DNA of 43,548 nucleotides, taken from positions 278,003-321,550 of the forward strand of contig WELA01013063.1 of NCBI GenBank assembly GCA_009602735.1, given 5' to 3'. A model generated the notes under the pieces. The model searched no databases and was not told where the DNA came from. It was given only the letters and a program-made list of their open reading frames with translations. A program made the translations under genes and the position numbers. Shown here piece after piece: positions 11,388 to 20,739 of the stretch (the stretch's first letter is position 1; every line of letters begins with the position of its first letter). The DNA is from Mesotaenium endlicherianum. Lineage: Eukaryota; Streptophyta; Zygnematophyceae; Zygnematales; Mesotaeniaceae.

Positions 11388-13546
11388 GCCCGCGCACACG
11401 CATACGCGTGCACTCACAACTGCTGTCGCGTCTTGTGCTTTCTCTTCTGCATTTCTCTTTCTGCCGGAGCAGTGCGACGTGATGGTGGACCAGTACTACC
11501 AGGCCGCCATCCAGCTGCTGCAGTCCACCACGCCCACCGAGTTCTGCCACGATGCCGCCCACCTCTGCTCCCCCGCCCCCGTCAAACTAGCCCCACTCTC
11601 CCGCCTCGCCTCAGCCCTGGGCTTTGGGCCCCAGCAGTGCGCAGAGTGCCGGTTTGTGGTGAAGGAGGCGCAGAAGAAGCTCAAGGAGCCCGCCAACCAG
11701 GTGGGATGCCCGCCTGCCTGCCACCTGTCGCTTGCCTGCCTGCGTGCCACGTGTTGCCGTTGCCTCCCTTCTCGGCTTCATTGTGGCCGGCGTGGTCCTG
11801 CTGCTTTTGGCTTTGGCGTTGGCATGTCAGCGGCTAAGGTTCTGTATATATGTTGAAATACACAAGGGTGTGTCTGTCCATCTAGATATTTCTATGTGAA
11901 TGCCTAAATCCCTGCATATATTTGAACACATGTAAATGCAACCTTCAGAGCTACTTATTTGCACATAACTGTGTGTGTGCAGGTGTGTGGATGTGTGGGT
12001 GTGTGTCTGTTACCTCATGTGAAATTACAAATGCGTGTAGATCCTCCTGTGTGTGCCCGTACATTTAGTGTTCACATATGCTTGTCAAACACATCACAGG
12101 TTTTAAATGCCCTGCTTTACCCGTGTCTGGGGCCTATTCCATGTCTGTTCATTCGCCTTTTTATCATTGCATCCCCCTCCCCGGGCCCCTCCTCTCTTTC
12201 TCTGCCCCCGCCATCCCCCTCTCTTGCCTGCGCACTCAACACACAATCACATGCGCTGGGCTCTCTTCAATCCTCCACCACGCATGACCCTCTCTCCTTT
12301 GCCAATCTTTGCCTCGGCCTGTACATTCCACCAGCTGGCATCTCATCGCCGCGACGCCTGTGCGCGCTTGGCGGGAGGCCTGATCCGCTTTCTGTGCGGC
12401 ATGTGGCAGGTGAAGCTCACGACGTTTCTGACGGAGACGTGCAACAAGTTCCCCGACTACGAGGTGGAGGTGCGCTTCTCCTCTCTTGCCTCCCCTCTTC
12501 CGCGAGTTCACCCTCTCCCATTGCCGCTTGGTGTGGCTTGGCTTGGCTGGGCTCTTGACCCCTCCTTTCCGTTTTTTTTATGTCTGCCTCTCTCTCGGAT
12601 CTCGGCTCTTAGCTGTTGGCCGCCCTCGCTCTCTGCCCTCTGCCCTCTGTCCTCCTCCAGCCCTCCCTGCGCTTCTCGCCTGTTGCCACTTGGTTGTTGC
12701 TGTGAGTCAACGGACATTTGTTGTGCTAGCTCCTCTCTGCTCTCGCCGGTCGCCACACGGCCGCCGCTCAACCAAAAGCTGGGCTGGAACACTCCCTGCC
12801 AGCTCCTCTCTGCTCTCGCCAGTAGTCACTTGCAGTAGTGCCTTGACTTTCCGCGGAGTGATGAAAAGCATTAGCGCCTGCTTTCGGCACCCCACTTGGC
12901 TGCGCTGACTCTGAGCTGAGGAGGCACTGCTGACCCTGCACTGAGCACGGGGTGGCCTTGTGATTAGAACGTAGCGCTGCCCATTGCCCAATGCCCGGTG
13001 CTCGGTGCCCCAGTGACGGTGTTGTGCTGACTCTGAGAGCTGAGCATGGTGTGGGGTTGTTGCTGTGGTGTCAACGGGGCAGTGCGCAGAACCCAGTGCC
13101 CAGAGCCTGTGTTTTGTTGACTTTGAGCTGAGCCTGCGACGGACGCTGGCGGTGTTGTTGTTGTGTTGTGAGCTTTTGGTGTGAACGGGGAGCAGTGCCT
13201 GTGCAGTGCTGACTCAGAGCTGAGTGTTGCCGTGCTGTGATCTTATGTGTGAACAGGGAGCAGCGCCTGTTCCGTGCTAAGTCTGAGCTGACCTTGTGAC
13301 TGTGGCGTCCATGCTGCCGTTTTTCTGGTGGTGCTGGGGTGTTGTGGTGTGAACGGGGAGCAGTGCCTGGCGCTCATCGAGCAGTACCTGCCAGAGCTTT
13401 TTGCCAACCTGGATACGCTGCTGGACCCCCTCACCGTGTGCACCAAGATCAGCTTCTGCAAGGGCAGCGGTGCTGCCAGCCGCCGCGAGAGGGCCGCCTC
13501 ATTCCTGCAGTTCATTCAGCTGCCGGGCGCCGCCGCGAAGATATAG
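5860..13546 (+). CDS. prosaposin-like precursor with five saposin-B domains (10 exons, complete)
   Basis: Ten exons join in phase: 5860-5950, 6399-6571, 7197-7328, 7817-7957, 8760-9032, 9534-9599, 10129-10383, 11473-11700, 12410-12469 and 13364-13546, giving 1602 nt and 533 residues. Residues 1-25 form a signal peptide with hydrophobic core VLALVLLISIGV. Five saposin-B domains follow, with cysteines at 46/49/78-89/114/120, 137/140/168-180/204/210, 253/281-293/320, 335/338/366-378/402/409 and 433/436/464-474/499/505. Saposin-B proteins are small helical bundles that bind or perturb lipid, in animals acting as lysosomal activators of sphingolipid hydrolases; a vacuolar or secreted role here is inferred. 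In all five domains a phase-0 intron falls immediately before cysteine 4. Domains 3 and 5 have an extra intron between cysteines 2 and 3. An Ala-Ser linker (ASASASASAST) separates domains 2 and 3. No saposin-A flanking domains and no plant-specific-insert aspartic protease are present. Domain 3 lacks cysteines 1 and 6. Exon 9 could instead end at 12463. Confidence 0.88.
7972..8051. repeat. (TC)n microsatellite in saposin gene intron 4
   Basis: A near-perfect CT dinucleotide run, interrupted by CCCTCCCT near the start, begins shortly after the exon 4 donor at 7958. Confidence 0.95.
10030..10116. repeat. short duplication with CCTAAACCTGAACC-like units in intron 6
   Basis: GGTGCTTGCC followed by CTAAACC/GAACCTGAACC units appears twice, at about 10031 and about 10085, separated by a short spacer. 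The second copy ends 13 bases before the exon 7 acceptor. The heptamer-like units resemble degenerate plant telomere repeats but are too few and too irregular to call an interstitial telomere. Confidence 0.6.
11343..11382. repeat. (CA)n microsatellite in saposin gene intron 7
   Basis: A run of about 19 CA dinucleotides is flanked by CGCGCG on the left and by GCGC-rich sequence on the right, roughly 90 bases upstream of the exon 8 acceptor. Confidence 0.95.
13070..13366 (+). repeat. repeated splice-acceptor-like unit in last intron of saposin gene
   Basis: The real exon 10 acceptor reads GAACGGGGAGCAG then TGCCTGG (exon from 13364). Related blocks occur upstream at about 13072 (CAACGGGGCAG/TGCGC), 13184 (GAACGGGGAGCAG/TGCCTGT) and 13251 (GAACAGGGAGCAG/CGCCTGT). 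They are embedded in repeated GTGCTGACTCTGAGCTGAG-like units. Each contains a potential AG acceptor. Using the 13196 or 13264 acceptor would add non-homologous sequence before cysteine 4, so the 13364 exon is preferred. Confidence 0.7.
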
Positions 13547-14871
13547 CGCCACCCGCTCGCCATTCGCTCAGCATGTGGCGTGTGTATTCTACTTGACATT
13601 GTAGCATTTGGCAATGTTTACTGGCTGCCATTTGGCAACGCTTGCTAGCTAGCTCTCGGTGACGCTTACTAGCTAGCACGTGGCGACGCTTATTAGCTCA
13701 ATAAGACTATTTCTGTGTCGTGAGTGCATGCATCCTGTGCTACACAGTGTCTCTGCGTTCTGTATGATGCAGGCCTTTAGTGGCGAGGCGTAAGCGCTCC
13801 AGGGTCGGATTTGGACGGAGCAGTAATGCATCACAAGTATCTATTGTGGGACTTCATGGGGCCGTAGTGACAGTATATTCTGGGGAAGAGTAGTCTGAGC
13901 GCTGCATGAAGCCTCCGCTACATCAAAAAAAGCCATGTAAATAACGTGTCGATAGATCCAGATATGTGATCCACCCATTTGAGGCTTGTCAGAGCAGATT
14001 GAAGCGCTGTTATATCTTTCCCACATGTGTTCACTATTTTGCAGCAAGGCTTCTGCTTATTGCCCCTCGTTGGAGGTAGCATATGGGTTATCGTGGCTTA
14101 ATGCATATCATGTTCACTGGTGTACAGTTGCCATGCCTTTGTGAGTATGACAGAAGTATTCTCATACATTTTGAAAGCAAAGGAAAGAGGTTATGTCAAG
14201 TCAGGAGGAGATTTCCTAAATTGCAGTTGTCAATTGTCTCAAGTACCCTTTGCGCACTTCACCCGCTATGTAGCACTCGACGTCCATATTGGTGCAAAGA
14301 AGATCGTTAACTCAAGCTAGCTGCGTGCCTACAGGAGACATACAGCTTACGAGCTTCATCAATCTTATATCATCGAATATTACTTGATTGAATGAATGAA
14401 TGGACAAAGATTGAAAGTTAATTCTGTGAAAGCTGTATGCTTCGTCGTAATCTCCTCAGGCATGCAGTATCCTTGCCAGATCATGCATCCAATGAACATA
14501 TTGCATGCAATGGTGACTAAACCTTAAAAGACTTCAAGGCTCAATTCTAGCCCGTCAGGAAGTTATGAGTTTATCCTTAAACTGACTCTTGCATACTTGC
14601 ATTTCCCGTCTCACTTGTAGGTCAAACGCTCTAACTGGTCGTGTATGAAGGTTTCCCCTTATCCACTTGACTCTCGTTGTAATAGCTACAAATTTGTTTA
14701 AGCAAGTTCATAGATGTGCTCACATGCAGAGGGATAAAAATGTATCTGAAAGTGATGTACTAAGCTTGCATGTGTTCATAAAGTGTCAGCCGGATTCTCA
14801 AACTTGCAGCTGGCCTTTGTGCACGAGCAACACGGGACCTCTAATACTATGTGCTCGCTAGAATTTTGTAG
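13547..14871. other. intergenic; no confident gene
   Basis: This follows the saposin stop codon. The sequence holds short GGC.ACGCTTACTAGCTAG repeats at about 13610-13700 and an AATAAG motif at 13700 that could serve in 3'-end formation. Open frames at 14083-14320 look mildly protein-like but have no recognisable domain and no clean donor. They could be upstream exons of the gene ending at 15025, which I cannot establish. Confidence 0.4.
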
Positions 14872-15025
14872 GCTTATCCCACGCCCAACCCCCGTGGCTG
14901 ACACCGTGGTGGACTCGAACCTCTTAAATGGCAAGTCCGAGCACTACTACTTGATCTATGGCTGCTCTAAGCGCGTGCCTGAAGGAGACGCCCCTCACTT
15001 CTCTTCTTTCTACTCGATGGTTTGA
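14872..15025 (+). CDS. unrecognised protein, putative terminal exon
   Basis: After an acceptor-like TTTTGTAG (AG at 14870-14871), an open frame reads through PVADTVVDSNLLNGKSEHYY and a Cys-containing segment to VPEGDAPHFSSFYSMV and a TGA stop at 15023-15025. The base composition is coding-like, with non-repetitive residues. An AATAAA lies 76 bases downstream. I do not recognise the family. The upstream exons were not identified, so the frame and acceptor are inferred from this exon alone. It could also be a relic of a gene or of a mobile element. Confidence 0.35.
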
Positions 15026-15100
15026 CCAGGGGTATGCATCCTGGCACGGGTGCAACTACGTAAGAACTCACTAGAACTCATTCTGATGAGATCATCCGGA

Positions 15101-15106
15101 AATAAA
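15101..15106 (+). promoter_or_regulatory. candidate poly(A) signal AATAAA
   Basis: AATAAA lies 76 bases past the stop at 15025, at a plausible distance for 3'-end formation of the plus-strand exon 14872-15025. It is also in the space between that gene and the convergent minus-strand gene ending at 15517. Confidence 0.4.
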
Positions 15107-15307
15107 GCAAGGGCACCCAATGCTCTATCCTGAACTACGGGTCTTACCTTCCTCTGCTTTTGGCCTTGTTAGCTGAAAAGCAACGACTATGACACGGCAT
15201 CTGCCATGAGCGGAGAGCCATGAGGGCTGACTCATTTCACAGCAGGTGGCTCTTCATCTTCCATGCAATATTCACATCACTACTACTGCATGACCATTTT
15301 CATTATT

Positions 15308-15384
15308 AAAAATATCATTATTATTATTTCATTCTTACTATCTTTATCATTATTATTATTATTATCATTATTATTATTATTACC
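15308..15384. repeat. (ATT)n-rich microsatellite between convergent genes
   Basis: ATT/ATC trinucleotides are interspersed with TTATCATT between the ends of the plus-strand exon (15025) and the minus-strand helix-hairpin-helix gene (15517). No gene is seen in 15026-15516. Confidence 0.85.
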
Positions 15385-15516
15385 ACTACATAGGTATACT
15401 GCTATATCCTGGGCCTGCAAGCCTCGAAAGCTAGGCCCAATTCCTTTCCATTTTTTTCTGGTCTCACCAAGAGAGAATGGAGAGGTAAAAAAAAGCACAA
15501 AGCAGCAGGCGACGTA

Positions 15517-18493
15517 CTACTTCTTGGCACTCTTCTTGGCAGCAGCCTTCTTGCCGGGGCCGCTACTTGGAGGCTCTTCGGCTTCTGGTGCCGCATCGTC
15601 CTTCTTCTTCTTCTTCGGCTGCCTGCCACCTGTCGCTTTCTTGGCAGGGGGCGCTGAATCAGCACCCTTGGGGGGACCACCACCACCAGCAGCAGCAGCA
15701 GGAGTAGCAGGAGCCGCAGGAGCAGCAAAATCGGCAGCAGCAGGGGCAGCCTTTCTTTTGGAATTCTTGGGCGCCCTGTTAGTGTATGAAGCCCAGATGG
15801 CGCGCTCGACATCGCTTGGTGTGAACGGAGGCTGGGTCGAACCGGTTCCGGCCCCAGCCTTTTCTTCCAAGGCCTGCAGCTCCTGCTAGGAGGAGAGGAC
15901 AGAAAGAATGCCAGCACCTCATTCGTATGCATGCGCGCGCACGTGCACAATGATAAGCGAGTGCACTAGGGCTCACGTACACATATTGGTGGATTGAAAG
16001 CTTGTGTTCCCCACGGCCTTGGCCTCACACAGAGGCTGAAATCCATCAGCGCGGGAAACCTTCCCCATGGAGAATATACAAATTGAGCTTAACCCCGATG
16101 GGCCCCAAAGGGGCATCGAGATACCCTGATGTTGAAAAAAAGTAGAACCGGAAGAAAGTACATAAGCTTATCGCATGTGCTTACGAGCAGCCCCACGCAC
16201 ACCCGCATAGCATCTCCGCACGCTGGCGCACCAAGTTTGGCCTGAAGCAGACAGCTGGCAAGGGTCAAGTAGCCCCGCTTCTCCTCAGCCACGGGCGCGC
16301 GCATCAGTGTCTGATGAAAACAGACAGAATGTCAAGCCAAGGCTTGCTACAGAGCAAGAGCATACTCTAGAGAGCTTATTCTACCTGAAAGAGAATGAGG
16401 GAAGAGATGGTGGGCGTTTACTCATTTGGAAGAAGGGGAGGGGACGAGGGCGGCCAGGGATGGGGTGGTGGGGTGGTGGGGTGGGGAAAGATTTGACCCC
16501 CACCTGGGCTTTGGCCGTCAGCTTGGCCGCAAACTGGAGGTAGAAGGGCAGCGTGTACTTGGCCTCCCCCATGGCCACCTGCAGGGCCTGCTTGCGCACA
16601 CCAACACCGACAAGCATGCACGAATCACACCCAAACGTGTTGCTGAACAAGAAGATTAGATGTATGTGCCCGTGCCGCAAATTTTGCTTCTCTTCTCTCA
16701 CAGAAAGGACATCCAAGCATGCGCCAGACGATTGGTGCAACAAACGCCCCCAATAATGACGCCCCCAATAATAACGCCCCCAAACGCCCCCAACAACCCC
16801 TACTGAATTCGATGAACAATGTGCCACGGCCGCGGGCAGCCATGGCAGCACCCCCCATCTCCGCTTGAACAGACGCCCTCTTCCACACAACTCCCTTCTC
16901 CCCTCCCCTGCACCTTCCCTCGACAAGCAGCAGGCGGCCATGGCTGCCCACCAGCGTCCACTCACGCCCTTCCTCCTCTCAGAAGTCGCCTTCACGACTT
17001 ACGGCGCCCTCTCCCATTATTTCCTTCTGGAAATTTTTTGCAATGGCGCCTCACACAAGGGCTCCAAGGGCGTAATACCACCGCAACGATTTGCCGACAC
17101 AAAAGACGACCAGAAGTAGGCGCAACCCCTCACCCTTTAGTGAGGCGCTGCATTGTGTCATCCCCCCTCCGTAGGAACCACGGGTGCTCAATCCAACGAA
17201 GCCCCTTTGTTGTTAAATTTTAAAAAGCCAACAAAAACAAAAAAAAACATAAATCACAAAAAAACCACAACCCCCCCCCTCTAGATGCCACTAAAAATAA
17301 CCCCCCTTGGTAGGCACCCATGAAGTACTTCGCTGTACTCCAGAGTTAAGGCAATAAGATGCTATTGCCAGAGTTTCACCAGAAGCTCCTTGCTCCTTGC
17401 TCCTTGCTCCTTGCTCCTTAAGAGTTACTGAAGGTTACACAAGATTTACTTTTGGGCTGAACAAAGTGTAAGACACCTCCTCTGCCTCAGCACTTTCTCT
17501 AGCGTGTCGACGACCCCGTCCAGTAGCGACAGAAACTACTGTTACTTTTTTCTCGTCACTGGAAAGAGGGCCAGAGAGGTGCATGCCTCGTCACTACTAG
17601 TGACTGAAACTACTGTCACTATTCTCTCTGGCCGAAGAAGTGCATACCTCGTCGGACATGAATGGGGCGTGCTGGGGAGCATAAGCTGCCAAAATAGCCG
17701 ATGCCGTCGCTGGCCCCACGCCCTTCAGGACTGCCAGGTGGTTCACTGCCGCCTTGACATCTGGCAGCGCGGCGAAGGCCTTGGTGGACTGTTCCACGAC
17801 CTCTTCTTCGGACAGCGACGCGACGAATGCCAGGAGGCGGGGCCTGCATGGAGCAAGCGGTTGGCTTCAATGAGAAAGTACTGATTGGTCCTTTGGTTGC
17901 GGACTGGCTCTGCAATCCTTCAATTCTTTAATCCCTTCCTTGAGCCTGTGAGACGAGAGAGCTTCTGAAAATCTCGTGGACAGCTTGGAAGAGAAGACAA
18001 TCCACACGTCAAAGTTAGACCCAAAAAAAAATGTCGATTAATTTCCGGGCCATGTCACGATGCGAGTGAGGTGGGCGAGGACTTGGCAGAAAGGACCTAC
18101 CGACTTGCAAGATAAAAGTACAAAAATCTGCACGATTTTACTTATTGGAGCCTGCTTCTTCTTCCACAGGATAGGCTTGCCATGGCCAGTAATTTCCCAG
18201 CCACAACATTTAGTGGCAAGCTAACTGCACCCCATTAAATGCAGAAGTACGCCTAAACTATGTGGAGCATACCTCCATGTGCCGCGGCTAAGCTTCCACT
18301 CCATGAGTTTGCTGAGCTGCTTCTTGGTCATGTGCGGGTTTTCAGCTGTGGCTGCAATTTCTGCAGGGAATGTTTCCCTGTACCAGATGTCAAGCGCTTC
18401 AAGTTTCTCATTCTGCAGAGCTGCCACCTGAGAAGGGTAACTCTCGAGAGCCTCCCTCCAGTCTCCAACATCGCTGCTATCCAACGTCAGCAT
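15517..18493 (-). CDS. conserved eukaryotic helix-hairpin-helix (LKGVGPATAS) protein, 5 exons
   Basis: Five minus-strand exons join in phase: 18493-18273 (221 nt), 17843-17648 (196 nt), 16578-16504 (75 nt; an acceptor at 16590 would add four codons), 16310-16203 (108 nt) and 15885-15517 (369 nt with TAG stop). The product is 322 residues (326 with the alternative acceptor). Conserved blocks are a WYRETFP segment; LMEWKLSRGTWRPRLL at about 63-78 across the first splice; LKGVGPATAS at 113-122, a classic HhH DNA-binding hairpin; APFMSDE before the second splice; a YTLPFYLQF block; and FTPSDVERAIWASY near the C-terminus. The same blocks occur in uncharacterised proteins of plants and fungi. Exons 1, 2, 3 and 5 carry family blocks; exon 4 rests on phase and good splice sites. 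The C-terminus is Ala/Pro-rich, then basic (PKKKKK and AAKKSAKK), suggesting nuclear location. A DNA-binding role is inferred from the HhH only; no glycosylase active-site residue was identified. Confidence 0.78.
16741..16802. repeat. short tandem repeat (ACGCCCCCAATAAT-like)
   Basis: Units ACGCCCCCAATAATG, ACGCCCCCAATAATA, ACGCCCCCA and ACGCCCCCAACA follow in tandem. They lie in the second intron of the HhH gene, upstream (on the minus strand) of its third exon. Confidence 0.75.
17385..17419. repeat. 7-bp tandem repeat (TTGCTCC)
   Basis: About five perfect copies of the 7-base unit CTCCTTG occur in the second intron of the HhH gene. The same word also occurs near 3848 (GCTCCTTGCTCC). Confidence 0.85.
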
Positions 18494-19322
18494 TCCCTAA
18501 CACTTATGAGACGACTAAATTGCAATTACCAAATTCCAAAACAGGCTATGTCAAGAGCCAGCTGAACAACGCACTTTCTATACGTCCTTCAAACATCCAG
18601 TAAAAAGTGGTCCTGTATTTGTGAACTTGATTTCAGAAAGATTGAGGAGGTGGGTCATCAGCATTTATATCGTCTATTGATGTATTTTAATGCGCGGAGT
18701 CTTAGAAGTTCGAGGGATAGAAGATTTTTCTTGCCTAAAGACGACGGGTTTGCCCCGATGTACAGGGCCAATTTACAGACCAGCGTGCATTCACCAAGAA
18801 AACGAGAAATACATCTGCTAGGAGTGCTGGAAGCAGAAGAAGTCATCAGTCAAATTGCACGACTTCGTGAGTACTGACCATGTACTTCCTAAAGTGTCCT
18901 CGTAATTGGATATATAGAAGCTATAGACGAAGCATGGAGTTCCCACCGCTTTGCACTTATTAGCCCGCATCTCAACATCTTCTTACTGTTACAGCACGAC
19001 GGCATGGTGGGAAGTGGTATGACAAGGTCAACTGTTGGTCAAAAAGGATTCACCTGCGTGACAACCGAAGCTAACATAAGCCTGACATCAGCGGGTCCTG
19101 GGGACGTCAGCATTTTCTCCCATATGGGGACAGAGACCGTAATAATTTACCAAGTGCCTGGTTGTTTAATCGACGTTTGGAGAGAAAGCACGGGCTTTCA
19201 GATTCCTAAAAAGGATCAGAAGAAGTGTCTTGGCCCAAACAGGGCAGGAACTATGAAGGGACAAATAAAAGTAAAAAAGGAGTGGGGTATTGTTTGTAAC
19301 GCAACGCCTGTTGCACATTAGG
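18494..19322 (+). other. possible degraded retroelement gag; no intact gene
   Basis: Open frames at about 18690-18877 and 19004-19321 lie just 5' of a clear gypsy reverse-transcriptase fragment on the same strand. An alternative frame near 19000-19080 reads KWYDKVNCWSKRIHLRDNRS, basic and gag-like, with stops around it. I infer the eroded 5' part of the same element. I see no LTR, primer-binding site or zinc knuckle, so this stays tentative. Confidence 0.25.
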
Positions 19323-19875
19323 AAAGGACACTGCGACATTCCAAAGCACGGTGAACGATTTATTTAGACCGTACTTGGGTAAGTTCGTCCAGGTTTACCT
19401 CGACGATATCCTTGTCTATTCAAAGACGAAGGAGGAGCATTACAAGCACCTGGAGTTGGTGTTGCCAATCCATCGCGAGGAACAACTGTATGCTAAGCTC
19501 AAGAAATGTTCCTTCCTAAAGAATGAATTGTTGTACCTCGGACATATAGTGGGTTCGAAAGGGGTGCGCCCTGACCCTGCCAAGATTGTGTGTCGCAGAT
19601 TGGCCTGTCCCGAAAGATGTACATACTGTACGTTCATTCCTTGGGTCTGCTAATTACTTTCGCAAGTTTATGCAAGGTTATTCACTCACTGCTCTGACGA
19701 GGAAAAATGTGCCGTTTCTTTGGAATGAGAATACGCATATTGTGTTTGAGCGCATTTCGTATGCACTCACTCATGCGCTAGTGTTTTCATTGGCCGATCC
19801 CAACTTGCCTTACGAGGTAATTGCTGATGCGTCCGGTGTTGAAATGGAAACGAAACAGAGAAACTGGTGTGTCAG
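19323..19875 (+). pseudogene. Ty3/gypsy reverse transcriptase - RNase H fragment, frameshifted
   Basis: The plus strand reads TATFQSTVNDLFRPYLGKFV, then VYLDDILVYSKTKEEH, the (Y/F)xDD polymerase motif with Asp-Asp. It continues through LYLGHIVGSKGVRPDP (thumb). The frame breaks near 19590, where one extra base separates AKIV from ADWPVPKDVHTVRSFLGSAN. It goes on through YFRKF to NLPYEVIADASGVEME, the first catalytic Asp of RNase H. The fragment ends near 19875 with no RNase H remainder, integrase or LTR visible. It belongs to Ty3/gypsy but differs clearly from the families at 24-42 kb. It is a dead relic. Confidence 0.85.
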
Positions 19876-19998
19876 GTAGGGTATCGTGCGAATTCAAGTG
19901 GCACGTCATTTATTCCTATAAAGCCTACGTGGATGCCATTTACATGTGCGAGTGGTAGTTTTGCAATGGGATACTTACATTCTTACCATCGATTGATG

Positions 19999-20739
19999 CC
20001 GAAAGACCAAATTCACCATCGGTTGGCGCAAACTAAACAGACATGTACAGATTCTGCCAATATGGAAAGAAATACGACTTTTTCGTCTTGAACCCCTCCA
20101 GATTCATAGCAATGAGAACGAAGGCTCTTCTTATCACTAGGTCCTGTCAGTATACTCGTGTAAGTAAGACTTTGACACGAATGAACGAGGGAGTAAAGTC
20201 GTTGCTCTCAAAGAAGGTAATTTGTTTCTGAGGCTGTTCCGACTAGAGAATCTTGCTCCTCATAAGAAATTTTGGAAGGGATACCATAAAGGTGAACCCA
20301 AAATTTTAAGGACTGGAGGGGAGGGCCGGAAAAATTGTGGGCCTGTGAAGTTTACGCTTTGTTCCATGCATGGCGGGGCATGTATAAAGCTCGGAGGATA
20401 CCAAATTAAACGGGCGCAAACTTCTGCAAAGAGTCGTACAACTTGCAAAACTTTTGGAGGTTAGAAAGGACCGAAAGGTGCTCAAATGTGATGAGTTAAA
20501 TTTGGATTTACTTTTGCACTCAGAAAAGGTTGTCAGATGAAATGCGTGTGAAGACGACTTATACAGTAAACAACTTAAAGTGCTCGACAGCACTCGCAGT
20601 ACTACAGTAATGTCGAAGTAAGAAGTGAGAAAGAAGCAAAAGAGGTTCGAGACGAAAAAGTGGTATTTCTGTCCAAATTGGCAGAATCTGTACATGTCTG
20701 TCCAGTTTGCGCCAATCGATGGTGAATCTGGTCTTTTGG
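19999..20739. repeat. inverted repeat (foldback) with arms of about 100 bp
   Basis: The segment 19999-20095 on the plus strand (GACCAAATTCACCATCGGTT, GGCGCAAACT, CAGACATGTACAGATTCTGC, CTTTTTCGTCTTGAACC) reappears as its reverse complement at about 20641-20739. I judge it roughly 85-90% similar by eye. A spacer of about 545 bases with no recognisable protein lies between. A GTGGTAGTTTTGCAAT word additionally occurs in direct orientation at about 19949 and about 20824, just outside the arms. This resembles a foldback or MITE-like element. No transposase is visible. Confidence 0.7.

Noticed and set aside
14083..14320. Open frames with some protein-like sequence between the saposin gene and the 14872 exon
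   Set aside because: No clear donor, two competing frames and no recognised domain.
16381..16995. A 204-codon minus-strand open frame
   Set aside because: Only 16578-16504 (or from 16590) in it is an exon of the HhH gene; the rest is intron sequence and repeats.
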